Positions 25,246 to 34,863 of a stretch of 64,000 nucleotides of DNA are shown in pieces (the stretch's first letter is position 1; each line of letters begins with the position of its first letter). A model generated the notes under the pieces. The model saw only the letters and a program-made list of their open reading frames with translations, was not told the DNA's origin and did not search any database. Origin of the DNA: Thermodesulfobacteriota bacterium (GTDB lineage Bacteria; Desulfobacterota; DSM-4660; Desulfatiglandales; Desulfatiglandaceae); assembly GCA_028278625.1 (NCBI GenBank), contig JANQDY010000017.1, forward strand, positions 1-64,000, given 5' to 3'. The position numbers were made by a program, and so were the translations under genes.

Positions 25246-26112
25246 ATGGGAATACATGGTTTGACAAAACATGCCGCTTCAGGGATGGTTGTTTGCTTTG
25301 TCTGTCTTCTCCTTTTTTCTTCATGCGTTACGGAAGATAAATTTCTTTATCTCAGCAAACGGATTGATGCGATTGAAGCCAAGACGGACAAAGAACTGTT
25401 GTCAAGCGGCGAACGCATGGCGGCAAACAGCGCCGAAATGGATCGGTTGAAAGAAGAAATGCGGTTTTTAAATGGCCGTTTGGACGAAAACAGTCATCTG
25501 CTGAAACGGTCCATTGAAAGAGATGACACACAGGGGAATGCCCTGGGTGAGAGCATTACCGATATGCGAAGAAGGCTGGTTCGGCTGGAAATGCGCGTGG
25601 ATCGGATCTCTTCCTATTTGGGTCTTGAACCCATGCGTTCACCCGATGAAAAAGACGCCTCTGCAAGGCCCGGCGGAGCCCCCCGGACCCAGAAGATCGA
25701 CAAACCCGTGGCCAAGGCCAAGCCGGAAGTGAAAATCCCCGCTGATCAGAAGCTCTACGACATCAACATGGCGCTTTATCGGAAGGGGAAATACGAAGAA
25801 AGCATTGTCGGTTTCAAGAAATTCCTCAAAACATATCCCAAGTCCAAGCTGGCTGACAATGCCGCATTCTGGATCGGCGAATCTTACATGGCCTCAAAGC
25901 AGTACGAACAGGCTATTTTAGCGTTTCAAAAGGTCATTAAGCAATATCCGCGGGGAAACAAGGTTCCTAACGCGCTATTGCGGCAGGCCCTGGCCTTTTA
26001 CGAGCTGAACGACAAAACCAGCGCCAAATTGCTGCTCAGAAAACTTATCAAGCAATACCCCAAAACCAACGAAGCAAAGATCGCCAAAAACAAACTGAAG
26101 ACAATGAAATAG
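25246..26112 (+). CDS. cpoB: CpoB/YbgF-like Tol-Pal system protein
   Basis: A 288-residue lipoprotein: signal peptide with lipobox FSSC (Cys27), a long trimerising coiled coil (about 33-130), a Pro/Lys linker and three or so TPR units at the C-terminus (YRKGKYEESIVGFKKFLKTY, then YEQAILAFQKVIKQYP). CpoB coordinates peptidoglycan synthesis with outer-membrane constriction in E. coli, where it is periplasmic and not lipidated; here the Cys suggests membrane anchoring. It follows pal, as is usual for this family. Confidence 0.88.
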   Translation: MGIHGLTKHAASGMVVCFVCLLLFSSCVTEDKFLYLSKRIDAIEAKTDKELLSSGERMAANSAEMDRLKEEMRFLNGRLDENSHLLKRSIERDDTQGNALGESITDMRRRLVRLEMRVDRISSYLGLEPMRSPDEKDASARPGGAPRTQKIDKPVAKAKPEVKIPADQKLYDINMALYRKGKYEESIVGFKKFLKTYPKSKLADNAAFWIGESYMASKQYEQAILAFQKVIKQYPRGNKVPNALLRQALAFYELNDKTSAKLLLRKLIKQYPKTNEAKIAKNKLKTMK

Positions 26113-26150
26113 ACGGCTTTCATCTGTCCACATTGTCTCGATTCGTTGGT

Positions 26151-28418
26151 TCACTCGTTAACAATAACCTCGTTGAAGGCCGACATCATGTCTTTTCGGC
26201 TGATGACACCGAGGATTATTTCGGGATTTTCCCGGTCAACCACCGGGAGTACGGCAAAATCGCCGGCGGTGATTTTTGCCAGTGCCGACAGAAGCGTTTC
26301 ATCTTTTGTAACCGTCACAACGTCCTTGGTTGCCAAATGACCCGCATTCACGAACGGCTTTTCTTTTTTGAGGGCCTTCTTACAGTCCGACAGGGAAAGG
26401 ATGCCTTTTAGCCTCCCCTCGTCGTTCACCACGGGAAAGCTGCTGAAACGGCTCTCATAGATCAGCCGTTTCAGCCCTTCGAGATCCACATTGACATTGA
26501 CCGGCTCAACGGTGGTCGTCATGGCATCAGCAACGGTGACCGCTCTGAAACGACTCATTTCGCTGTCCGGCATGGGAATGGCTTTCTTTCGCTGGTCCTG
26601 CGCGGTGCTCGCCTTCATCTCCTCTACCCGCTTGTTATAGCGTTCTATCAGGTCTCTACGATCCAGCATGCCGATCAGAATACGGTGATCATCGGCCCGC
26701 ACCACCGGAACCCGTTGCAGGTTCCGAATGGTGCATTTTTTCAGAACCGTATTTAGATCTTCTTCCGGGGTTGTAAAGATAATATCCGGATTTGCCACAT
26801 CCTTCATCCGGACCAAATCCCCGATTTCCTGATCAAAAATAACACCGCGAATGTCGTTGATGGAAAAAATTCCCGTCAGCCGGTTCTCCGGGTCCACAAC
26901 CGGATAATAGTGCTGGTGGCTTGAACTGAATACCTTTCGGAACCGTTTCAAACTCATATCCTGAGGGATGAGCTGTACTTTTCTGAATTTTTCAGTCAAC
27001 TCCTTGACCCGTATGGCCGCCAGAATGTCCACAAAGAACGTGCCCCGATGGGCATTGGAGTCAATCTTGCTCTTGGCCTGTTTGTCGTAGATGGTCCACT
27101 TTTGGGAGATCAGATAGGTCAACGAACAGACGAGAAGTCCGGGCAGAAGCAGATGGTATGAATTGGTCATCTCGCTGACAAAAATGATTGTGGAGATGGG
27201 CGTGTTGGAAACGCCCGCGAAAAAGCCGGCCATACCCACCACAACAAAAGCACCCGGCTGGGTCACCACGGTGGGCACGATTTCATGAAAAATCCTTCCC
27301 ACGGCCCCGCCCAGGGCCCCTCCGATCACCACTGAAGGTCCGAAAACGCCACCACTCCCACCGGAACCGATGGAAAAGGAGGTCGTCATAATCTTTCCCA
27401 GTGCGAGGGCCAACAGAAACAGCGCCGGAAGCTGATTGTCCAGCGCCATTTGTGCAAATCCGTAACCGAAAGACAAGGTTTCGGGCAGGAAAAAGCCGAT
27501 GGCGCCCGTCAGCAAACCTCCGATGGCCGGTTTAATGTGATTTGGCAGTCTGATCTTTCTAAAAAGCCCTTGGACACCGTAGAAGGTTTTCACATAGAGA
27601 AATCCTCCGGCAGCCAGGACAACGGCTAAAACCGTGTAAGGACCCAATTCAAGGGGGTTCCGGAAAACAAAGGCTTCCGTTTCAAACAAAGAACCCCACC
27701 CGAAGACCAGGCAGAAAACACAATAGGCCACCACCGAGGATATGCCCGCGGGAATAATCACTTCCGATTCGAATTCCGGATCCCTGTAAAGCACCTCTGC
27801 GGCGAATAGCGCCCCTGCAAGCGGCGCCCTGAAGATACTGCCAACACCGGCCCCCATGCCCGCAGCCAGCATGATCCGGCGCTCACGATCCGAGAGTTTC
27901 AGTTTTGTGGCAAGGAAAGATCCAAAACCAGCTCCGATCTGGGCGATCGGTCCCTCGCGGCCGCCCGATCCGCCCGAAGTCAGGGTGATGGCGGAGGCCA
28001 CCGTCTTGATAATGGGAATTCTGCCGCGGATAAAACCACCTTTGTTGTGGTAGGAATCGATGGCAGCATCGGTACCGTGTCCTTCGGCTTCCGGCGCAAA
28101 GGTATACACCAGCCACCCGCTGACAAGACCGCCAAAAACCGGCAGAAAAAGGAGTATCCACCGGTTGAAAACGGTCTTGGTGGGCTCGAAAAGGTGGCCT
28201 TCACCAGGGGGCGCGGGTGGCCGATACCCCGCGATCTGATCCAATAGAAAATGGGAGCCCAGCTGACAGAGGAAATGAAAAAGGATCGACCCCAGCCCGG
28301 CGATGAGACCGATCAGGACAAAATAGAAACCCCATTTGCCCACAGTTCTGATGGTGTTTGATTGCGCCTTCAGCTTGTTCTTGTCAAGCCAGGATATGCG
28401 CTTCTTTTGGTGGAGCAT
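26151..28418 (-). CDS. ClC-family chloride transporter/channel with four CBS domains
   Basis: A 755-residue membrane protein: an 18-helix ClC core (about 20-440) with the selectivity motifs GGREGP (gating Glu), GSGGSGGVFGP and a late tyrosine region, followed by cytoplasmic CBS domains, two near 450-610 and two near 640-755 (MKDVANPDIIFT, LIGMLDRRD, VADAMTTTVEP, GVISRKD), which form two Bateman modules. CBS pairs usually bind adenine nucleotides, so transport may respond to energy charge. The gating glutamate is present; whether it is a Cl-/H+ exchanger or a channel cannot be settled. Convergent with cpoB with a 38-base gap. Confidence 0.92.
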   Translation of the reverse strand: MLHQKKRISWLDKNKLKAQSNTIRTVGKWGFYFVLIGLIAGLGSILFHFLCQLGSHFLLDQIAGYRPPAPPGEGHLFEPTKTVFNRWILLFLPVFGGLVSGWLVYTFAPEAEGHGTDAAIDSYHNKGGFIRGRIPIIKTVASAITLTSGGSGGREGPIAQIGAGFGSFLATKLKLSDRERRIMLAAGMGAGVGSIFRAPLAGALFAAEVLYRDPEFESEVIIPAGISSVVAYCVFCLVFGWGSLFETEAFVFRNPLELGPYTVLAVVLAAGGFLYVKTFYGVQGLFRKIRLPNHIKPAIGGLLTGAIGFFLPETLSFGYGFAQMALDNQLPALFLLALALGKIMTTSFSIGSGGSGGVFGPSVVIGGALGGAVGRIFHEIVPTVVTQPGAFVVVGMAGFFAGVSNTPISTIIFVSEMTNSYHLLLPGLLVCSLTYLISQKWTIYDKQAKSKIDSNAHRGTFFVDILAAIRVKELTEKFRKVQLIPQDMSLKRFRKVFSSSHQHYYPVVDPENRLTGIFSINDIRGVIFDQEIGDLVRMKDVANPDIIFTTPEEDLNTVLKKCTIRNLQRVPVVRADDHRILIGMLDRRDLIERYNKRVEEMKASTAQDQRKKAIPMPDSEMSRFRAVTVADAMTTTVEPVNVNVDLEGLKRLIYESRFSSFPVVNDEGRLKGILSLSDCKKALKKEKPFVNAGHLATKDVVTVTKDETLLSALAKITAGDFAVLPVVDRENPEIILGVISRKDMMSAFNEVIVNE

Positions 28419-28574
28419 ACAGATTTTTACTCAATTTATAAGGCATTTTCCAGAATATGGCATTTTTTGAGGCCCGTTATAATGAGCCGTTAGACCTTCG
28501 TCAAGGCAAAATAGAAAAAGAGTAAAAAGGGTTTGTAAAAGTTCTTTTAACATCGGCTATTAAAATAATTTTTA

Positions 28575-28603
28575 TTGACTTTTAGTCTTCTCGGCATTAA
28601 AGT
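28575..28603 (+). promoter_or_regulatory. Sigma-70-type promoter for the small HTH gene
   Basis: TTGACT (28575-28580), 17-base spacer and TAAAGT (28598-28603), in an AT-rich gap, about 80 bases before the ATG at 28682. Confidence 0.45.
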
Positions 28604-28681
28604 ACTAAGAAATGGGTAATTGGGCCTTTCTGTCCTTGAAAAAACTCATTGAACCTATTTGAACACCAGGGAGTACGTATT

Positions 28682-28852
28682 ATGCCAAAAATCATGACAA
28701 CCAAGGAAATTGCGAAATATCTTAAACTGCACGAAATCACCATATGCAAATACGCGGCTGAGGGAAAGATCCCTGCCATTCGAATCGGAAGGGTCTGGAG
28801 ATTTGACAAAGACGCCATAGATCGATGGATCGGAGGTGGCCAGAAAGACTGA
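28682..28852 (+). CDS. Small excisionase-type helix-turn-helix DNA-binding protein (56 aa)
   Basis: A stand-alone winged HTH of the excisionase/MerR-like HTH_17 type: TTKEIAKYLKLHEITICKYA then GKIPAIRIGRVWRFDKDAIDRWI. ATG 28682 follows GGGAG by 7-10 bases; the ATG-less upstream extension is less likely. No integrase or phage gene is nearby, so a regulator is more likely than an excisionase. The target is unknown; the divergent ClC gene and the convergent NamZ gene are its neighbours. Confidence 0.85.
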   Translation: MPKIMTTKEIAKYLKLHEITICKYAAEGKIPAIRIGRVWRFDKDAIDRWIGGGQKD

Positions 28853-28923
28853 GGCACATTTGATCACCACAGCCCGTTGACATTGATTACGCGGCAGGTG
28901 ATGTGGAGACCTTCCCTGAAGGT

Positions 28924-30099
28924 TTACGAGTATAGCAGGATGGGCTTGATCCACTCACCATAGGTTTTGAGATCCCGGGGCCAGTCTTTCTCAAGCCAAC
29001 TGAGAGACCGGCCGGATTCCAGACCCTGCCTCAGGGAAACACTTCCCAGAATCAAGTCAATGGGTTTTTTTTTGTATTCATATTCGTAAGGCGGCTGTTT
29101 CCATTCAAAGTGCTCACCATGCTGTAAGATAGCCGCCCGCAACAGTGCCAAAGAAACGTGGTAAGGCCGATAGAGACCAAGATCCAGAACATGTATCATG
29201 AACCCTCGACAAAGCTCACCGGACCATTTATGAAAGGTTGGGCGAAACACATAGTCCTGGAGATAACAACCCGTCAGGTCGTCGGGGTTCAGGTGTCTTT
29301 CCATGGCCTTCGGTCTAAAATAAGGCGCCCCGAAGATTTCAAAGGGCCTGCAGGTCCCCCTTCCTTCCGAAACATTTGTTCCTTCCCACAGCACTTGTCC
29401 GGGATACACAACGGCTGTATCGGGAAACGGCATGTTGGGTGAGGGCATCAACCACCTAAGACCGGTTTCGCGCCAGGTCATATGTCTTTTCCAACCGACC
29501 ATGGGTACGACTTGGAGGTCGCATTTCAGTTTCAAAACCCGGTTGAATAATTGGGCCATTTCACCCATGGTGAGTCCATGCCGCATGGGGAGTTCCGCTG
29601 AACCCACAAACGAGAAAAGGTTGGGCGAAAGGCGGTTTCCTTCCAGGATTTCCCCACCAAGGGGATTGGGACGGTCCAAGACAACGATCCGCTTGCCAAA
29701 ACGTGCCGCGGCTTTCATGCAGTTAAGCAGTGTGGACGAAAAGGTGTACACCCTTGTTCCCACATCCTGAAGATCTATGATGAGCGTATCGATGGGCTTA
29801 AACATATGGGCGCCGGGCTTGCGTGACTCGGCATAGAGGCTGAAGACGGGAATACGGAGCACCGGGTCACTGGCATGAGGCGTCTCCACCATATTGTCTT
29901 GGTCTTCTGCGCCATAACCGTGCTGCGGCCCGAAAAGCGCTTTAAGATGTCCCGGTAGCCGTTTAATCAATACCTCCTGCGCCGTTTCGAGCCTCCGGTT
30001 TAGGGAAGCGGGGTTTGAGAGAAGGCCCAGCCGCTGCCCGCGAAACCGTTTCCATTCGCCTTCTGTTAACCGGTCAAGCCCGGTAAGGACCTTTGTCAT
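28924..30099 (-). CDS. namZ: NamZ-like exo-beta-N-acetylmuramidase (DUF1343, GH171)
   Basis: Family DUF1343, whose Bacillus subtilis member NamZ removes terminal MurNAc from peptidoglycan fragments. The family strings LFGPQHG, the DLQDVGTRVYTF block, VLDRPNPLGG and LWEGTNVSEGRGT are all intact, and length is the usual ~390. The N-terminus (MTKVLTGLDRL) has no signal peptide, unlike the secreted Bacillus enzyme, so it probably acts in the cytoplasm on imported muropeptides. Its product MurNAc is the substrate of the AmgK/MurU-like pair at 0.6-2.5 kb. Confidence 0.9.
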   Translation of the reverse strand: MTKVLTGLDRLTEGEWKRFRGQRLGLLSNPASLNRRLETAQEVLIKRLPGHLKALFGPQHGYGAEDQDNMVETPHASDPVLRIPVFSLYAESRKPGAHMFKPIDTLIIDLQDVGTRVYTFSSTLLNCMKAAARFGKRIVVLDRPNPLGGEILEGNRLSPNLFSFVGSAELPMRHGLTMGEMAQLFNRVLKLKCDLQVVPMVGWKRHMTWRETGLRWLMPSPNMPFPDTAVVYPGQVLWEGTNVSEGRGTCRPFEIFGAPYFRPKAMERHLNPDDLTGCYLQDYVFRPTFHKWSGELCRGFMIHVLDLGLYRPYHVSLALLRAAILQHGEHFEWKQPPYEYEYKKKPIDLILGSVSLRQGLESGRSLSWLEKDWPRDLKTYGEWIKPILLYS

Positions 30100-30206
30100 T
30101 TTAAATCCATTTTTTCTTTTTAGAGAACATCATTTCATGGTAGATCATACGTGTTCCCTTTGCAAGGATGACACGCTTTAAAAGCATTGATAATATTCTA
30201 ACGCCC

Positions 30207-31136
30207 ATGAGACTTTTTCTTTATACATCTGTCCGTAGCGTACGCCGGCCCTTTTGCCTGGGGATGACGCTTTGTTTCCTTGTGCTCTCTATAGGCGTTT
30301 TTGCCTTTGCCCAGGCAGGCGATTACCAGGTTCTGAAAAGCAAGGATGTTGAAATCCTTTTCTCCCCGGCCCTCGCTGAAACGGCTCAAATAACCGCCCA
30401 ACGAATCCCGAAAATTAAGAAGGACCTTGAGGATCTGTTTCACTGGGATTTCCTGTTTAAGCCGACCGTCATTTTAATGAACCATGAAGAGCGGTTTCGC
30501 CGTATGGCTGGCAGCCCTCTCATTGTGGGCTTTGCCGTCACCAACAAAAACCTGATTGTCATAGACTGCACCAAGATAGAGAACCCTTTGGTACTTAATG
30601 ATATCTTAAAGCACGAGCTTTCTCACCTTCTGCTTCACGCGCATATCCGACAAGTCAGGATTCCCAGATGGCTTGATGAAGGCGTCGCTCAATGGGTCAG
30701 CAACGGCGTAATGGATATTCTGGAGAACCAAAAGGAAGCGCTGTTGCCCAAGGCCGCCTTTGCAGATCGGGTCATCCCTTTGGCCAAACTGAGCAAAGGC
30801 TTTCCACGAGAGGCAAAGGGACTTCGTCTATCCTACGAAGAGAGCAGAAGCTTTGTTGATTATCTTATCAAGACATACGGTAAAGAGGCGCTTTTTGAAA
30901 TCCTGAACCGCATGAAAGAAGGGACACCCCTTCGAAAGGCTTTTTCCCAAGTATTGGGAACACCTCTTTTTAAAGTTGAAGACAACTGGCGTGGTTCACT
31001 TAAAGAGACCGTTGCCTGGTTTGCCCATTTGAGTTTCTATCTGTACGAGATTCTTTTTGCCCTTGGGGGGTTGATCGTTGTTTACGGATTCATCAGGTTA
31101 TGGAAAAAGAAGAGGGCTTATATGGATGAAGCGTAA
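30207..31136 (+). CDS. Membrane-anchored zinc metallopeptidase (peptidase MA-like)
   Basis: A gluzincin-type protease: HELSH (HExxH, about 136-140) with the third ligand Glu about 18 residues on in WLDEGVAQW. An N-terminal signal or anchor (about 12-35) and a C-terminal hydrophobic helix followed by a basic tail place the catalytic domain in the periplasm. The start is uncertain: ATG 30207 gives a conventional signal sequence, ATG 30168 adds 13 residues and has only a weak ribosome site. It is not linked to a recognisable operon, and the substrate is unknown. Confidence 0.82.
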   Translation: MRLFLYTSVRSVRRPFCLGMTLCFLVLSIGVFAFAQAGDYQVLKSKDVEILFSPALAETAQITAQRIPKIKKDLEDLFHWDFLFKPTVILMNHEERFRRMAGSPLIVGFAVTNKNLIVIDCTKIENPLVLNDILKHELSHLLLHAHIRQVRIPRWLDEGVAQWVSNGVMDILENQKEALLPKAAFADRVIPLAKLSKGFPREAKGLRLSYEESRSFVDYLIKTYGKEALFEILNRMKEGTPLRKAFSQVLGTPLFKVEDNWRGSLKETVAWFAHLSFYLYEILFALGGLIVVYGFIRLWKKKRAYMDEA

Positions 31137-31236
31137 TCTCGAAAAAGGTTTGGTTGATATTTTTTTCAAGGTATGCCAAAGTCGCCGCATATTGTGGTGC
31201 GTTATAAACGGGTTTCAGTGAAAGGAGTCAGAAAAA

Positions 31237-33240
31237 ATGGGATTCCCGCATCTTTTTTCCCCTATCACCATACAGGACATGACCCTTAAAAACCGGATTG
31301 TCATGACTGCCATGCATCTTGGCTACACCCCAAAGGGAGAAGTAACGGACCAATTGGTCGATTTTTACGCTGAGAGAGCCCGCGGAGGCGTCGGCCTTGT
31401 CATTGTGGGAGGGTGCCCCATCGACGAAACGGGCGGCATGGTGGGAATGATTGGAATTTATGATGATCGGTTCATTCCGGGCCTAAAACGTTTGACCCGG
31501 TCCGTCAAAGATGGCGGCGCAAAGATTGCGGCACAACTTTATCAGGCCGGCCGTTACACCCACTCGGCCATGATGGGAGGAAGGAAACCGGTCTCAGCGT
31601 CCGCAGTACGTTCCAGATTGACGGGGGAAACGCCGAGAGTGCTGTCTCTCGAGGAAATTCCCGCTATTCAGGACAATTTTGCCGAAGCTGCGGTGAGAGC
31701 GCGTGATGCCGGGTTTGACGCCGTGGAGATCCTCGGAAGTGCCGGTTACCTGATCAGTCAGTTCCTTTCACCGTTAACGAATCTCCGTGAAGACGAATAC
31801 GGCGGTCCCATGGAAAACCGCATGCGTTTCGGCCTTGAAGTCATTACCAAAGTGCGTAACGCTTTGGGCCCCGGGTTTCCGATACTGTTGCGCATCGCCG
31901 GAAATGATTATATGAAGGGGGGCAACACCAACCGGGAGGCAAGGATTTTCGCCGCCGAAGCTGAGAAGGCGGGGATCGATCTGTTTAACGTCACGGGCGG
32001 ATGGCATGAAACCCGTGTGCCCCAGCTCACCATGGGAGTTCCAAGAAGCGGATATGTCTATCTGGCGAGGGGTATCCGCAGAGCGGTGTCGGTTCCGGTC
32101 ATTGCCAGCAACCGCATCAATGATCCCGAAACCGCCGAGGAAATCCTTCGAGGCGGTGATGCGGATCTGGTAACCATTGCCAGAGGATTGCTGGCGGACC
32201 CGGAACTGCCGAACAAGGCCCGGTCCGGAAAAAGCCACCTCATTTACCATTGTGTGGCCTGCAACCAGGGTTGTTTTGATTCTATTTTTCAGGGGCGACC
32301 CGCCATCTGCACGGTCAACCCGAAAGCCGGATATGAGGCGGAACTGGCAATTGAGCCTGCCCAAAAACCTAAGAAAATTCTCGTGGTTGGGGGCGGGCCC
32401 GCCGGCATGTCCCTGGCAATTACCGCCAAAGACCGTGGTCATGAGGTAATATTGGTGGAGAAGACGGACCGGCTTGGGGGCCAGATTCTGCTGAATCATC
32501 TGATTCCGGGACGTGGAGAGTTGGAAAGCGCTGCCATTGATCTGATTCACAACCTGCGGGAAAGGGGCGTAAAAACCTTGCTCGAAACGGAAGCAACACC
32601 GGAGATGATTTCCGAAAAAGCACCGGATGTGGTGATCATCGCGGCTGGCGCACGGCCTGCCGAACCGGAGATCCGTGGCATTGACGGTGATAATGTGATT
32701 CAGGCATGGGATCTTTTGGCAGACAATCTCGAAACCGGTAAAAGGGTTGCTGTTTTGGGGGGAAACGCCGTAGGTCTTGAAACGGCACTCTTTCTGGCAA
32801 ATAAGGGAACCCTCTCTCCCGAAGTCCTTCATTTTCTCATGGTGAACCGGGCCGAAACACACGAAACACTCTCCCGATTGCTCAATCATGGCAGCAAAGA
32901 GGTAACGGTTGTTGAAATGACCAAAAAAGCGGGCGCAGATGTGGGGCTGACCACTCGCTGGGTCCTTTTGGGAGAATTGAAAAGACTGGGGGTGGATATT
33001 CGAACACAAACAAAAGCTGTCGAAATATCCCCTGAGGGGCTTCTGGTAACGAATGTAGAGGGTTCGGACACAATTCCGGCCGATACCATTGTCCTTGCCG
33101 CCGGATCGAGAAGCGAAAACAGTCTTGTTGCTGCGCTTAATGGGCGCGTCCCTGAAATTCATGTGATCGGTGATGCGAAAAAGCCGAGAAATATTCTTAC
33201 CGCCGTTCGCGACGGTTTTCAGCTGGGATTAAAACTTTAA
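31237..33240 (+). CDS. Old-yellow-enzyme/2,4-dienoyl-CoA reductase-like flavoprotein
   Basis: A 667-residue fusion typical of the DCR/TMADH family: N-terminal FMN-binding TIM barrel (about 1-330), a 4Fe-4S site CVACNQGCF...C (Cys about 339, 342, 346, 358), and a C-terminal FAD/NAD(P) domain with VGGGPAGMSLAI, LGG(N)AVGLE and a late ADP-binding GDAK. Electrons pass from NAD(P)H through FAD and the cluster to FMN and an enone-type substrate. Substrate cannot be assigned; dienoyl-CoA or aromatic/alicyclic acid metabolism is common in this family. Start ATG 31237 with AAAGGAG upstream. Confidence 0.9.
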   Translation: MGFPHLFSPITIQDMTLKNRIVMTAMHLGYTPKGEVTDQLVDFYAERARGGVGLVIVGGCPIDETGGMVGMIGIYDDRFIPGLKRLTRSVKDGGAKIAAQLYQAGRYTHSAMMGGRKPVSASAVRSRLTGETPRVLSLEEIPAIQDNFAEAAVRARDAGFDAVEILGSAGYLISQFLSPLTNLREDEYGGPMENRMRFGLEVITKVRNALGPGFPILLRIAGNDYMKGGNTNREARIFAAEAEKAGIDLFNVTGGWHETRVPQLTMGVPRSGYVYLARGIRRAVSVPVIASNRINDPETAEEILRGGDADLVTIARGLLADPELPNKARSGKSHLIYHCVACNQGCFDSIFQGRPAICTVNPKAGYEAELAIEPAQKPKKILVVGGGPAGMSLAITAKDRGHEVILVEKTDRLGGQILLNHLIPGRGELESAAIDLIHNLRERGVKTLLETEATPEMISEKAPDVVIIAAGARPAEPEIRGIDGDNVIQAWDLLADNLETGKRVAVLGGNAVGLETALFLANKGTLSPEVLHFLMVNRAETHETLSRLLNHGSKEVTVVEMTKKAGADVGLTTRWVLLGELKRLGVDIRTQTKAVEISPEGLLVTNVEGSDTIPADTIVLAAGSRSENSLVAALNGRVPEIHVIGDAKKPRNILTAVRDGFQLGLKL

Positions 33241-33250
33241 GGCTTAGATC

Positions 33251-34021
33251 ATGACCCGGGTTGTTTCTATTTCCAATCAAAAGGGCGGCGTGGGCAAGAC
33301 AACCACCGCCGTGAACTTATCCGCTGCCATTGCCGCCGGAGAGAAATCATGCCTTCTAATTGATTGTGATCCGCAAGGGAATGCCACAACGGGGGTGGGG
33401 GTGGATGTCGGCACCATTTCCCATGGACTTTACGATGTGTTGATGGGTTCCTGTTCCCTTGAAAGTGCCATTACCGAAACGGCACTTCCGCGCCTTCATC
33501 TGTTGGGAGCCACTCGTGAGCTGGTGGGTGCGGAAGTTGAAATGGTTTCCATGGCTTCCAAGGAGTTTCTTCTTAAAAAACCCATGGCGGCACTTCGAGA
33601 ACGCTACGATTATGTTTTTTTGGATTGCCCGCCGTCATTGGGTTTCCTTACCATCAACGCCTTGACCGCCTCGGCTTCAGTGCTGGTTCCTTTGCAGTGT
33701 GAGTATTATGCACTGGAAGGTTTGAGCAAGTTGCTCACCACGGTCAAGGCCGTTAAAAAGAGACTTAATCCGTTGCTTCGACGCGTCGACATTTTGTTGA
33801 CCATGTACGATCGGCGGAACAATCTGTCGCGACAAGTGGAACAGGAAACCCGCGGTCTTTTTCATGAGCGGGTTCTCAAAACGGTTATCCCTCGTAATGT
33901 TCGCTTAAGTGAGGCGCCCAGTCACGGTAAACCGATCATCCTTTATGATATATCTTCTACCGGCGCCCAGAGCTACCTGACGCTGGCGCGGGAATTTATA
34001 GAAAGCGAGAAGGGACAATGA
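33251..34021 (+). CDS. parA: Chromosome-partition ATPase ParA/Soj
   Basis: A 256-residue ParA of the short chromosomal (Soj) type without an N-terminal HTH. It has the deviant Walker A KGGVGKTT (about 11-18), the DCDPQGNAT switch and DCPPSLG motif. It overlaps parB by 4 bases (ATGA), so the two are co-translated. Works with ParB on the parS site at 37.6 kb to segregate the origin region. Confidence 0.96.
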   Translation: MTRVVSISNQKGGVGKTTTAVNLSAAIAAGEKSCLLIDCDPQGNATTGVGVDVGTISHGLYDVLMGSCSLESAITETALPRLHLLGATRELVGAEVEMVSMASKEFLLKKPMAALRERYDYVFLDCPPSLGFLTINALTASASVLVPLQCEYYALEGLSKLLTTVKAVKKRLNPLLRRVDILLTMYDRRNNLSRQVEQETRGLFHERVLKTVIPRNVRLSEAPSHGKPIILYDISSTGAQSYLTLAREFIESEKGQ

Positions 34022-34863
34022 CGAAACGAAAGGCCTTGGGGAAAGGCTTGTCCGCCCTGATTCCCGACGGTCATGACCTGGATGAAAAGGAAGAACAGTT
34101 CTTCTTCTGTCCCATTGCGGCCATTGAACCGAATCCAAATCAACCTCGACAGCGTTTTCCAGAAGATGAGCTGGATGAAATGGCCGCTTCGGTTCGTGAA
34201 AAGGGAATCCTTACGCCGCTGCTGGTCAACAAAACCGAAGCCGGTTACCAGCTCATCGCCGGCGAAAGACGTTGGAGGGCAGCCCGGATGGCCGGTTTGG
34301 AACGGGTCCCGGTGGTGGTGAAAGACGTAACGCCTTTGGAATCACTTGAACTGGCACTGATTGAAAACATCCAGCGAAAAGACTTAAACCCCATTGAAGA
34401 AGCCCTGGCCTATCAGAAATTGCTTGAAGATACGGCATCCACACAGGAAATGCTTTCCCATCGGCTGGGTAAAGACCGCTCCACCATTGCCAACCTTCTA
34501 CGGCTTCTGAAGCTACCGTCCGCCATCCAACAGGATGTCATTGACGGACGCCTCAGCATGGGGCATGCAAGACTGCTGGCCGGCATTCCGGAGAAAGACC
34601 AACAACGGATTCTGCGGGATGCCATCGTTAAAAAGGGATTATCGGTACGACAGGCTGAGGCCCTGGCACGAAAGCAGAAGAAAGGGCCGAAGCCAAAGAA
34701 AGTCCTATCCAACATCGACCCTTACATTCACTCCCTTTCCGAAAACCTGAAACGAAACCTGGGAACCAAGGTGGAAATCAAGAAAGAGGGCAAACAGGGT
34801 CAGATCGTCCTCTACTTCTATTCCGACGAGGAACTGGACCGGTTGGTGGAATTCTTAACTTGA
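34018..34863 (+). CDS. parB: Chromosome-partition protein ParB
   Basis: 281 residues with the CTPase N-terminal domain (PNQPRQRF, GERRWRAARMAG, ENIQRKDLNPIEEA), the central HTH that reads parS (LSHRLGKDRSTIANLLRLLKLP) and a C-terminal dimerisation domain. Its start overlaps parA; its 3' end overlaps convergent plsY by 9 bases. It should bind the palindrome at 37604-37619, about 3 kb away, and spread from there to load SMC. Confidence 0.96.
   Translation: MTKRKALGKGLSALIPDGHDLDEKEEQFFFCPIAAIEPNPNQPRQRFPEDELDEMAASVREKGILTPLLVNKTEAGYQLIAGERRWRAARMAGLERVPVVVKDVTPLESLELALIENIQRKDLNPIEEALAYQKLLEDTASTQEMLSHRLGKDRSTIANLLRLLKLPSAIQQDVIDGRLSMGHARLLAGIPEKDQQRILRDAIVKKGLSVRQAEALARKQKKGPKPKKVLSNIDPYIHSLSENLKRNLGTKVEIKKEGKQGQIVLYFYSDEELDRLVEFLT

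Noticed and set aside
28682..28852. Phage excisionase
   Set aside because: No integrase, attachment-site repeats or phage genes are near; a host regulator with the same fold is more likely.
31774..33162. Long antisense open frame (462 codons) opposite the old-yellow-enzyme gene
   Set aside because: The plus-strand gene has complete FMN, Fe-S and FAD motifs; the antisense frame has no recognisable domain or ribosome site.
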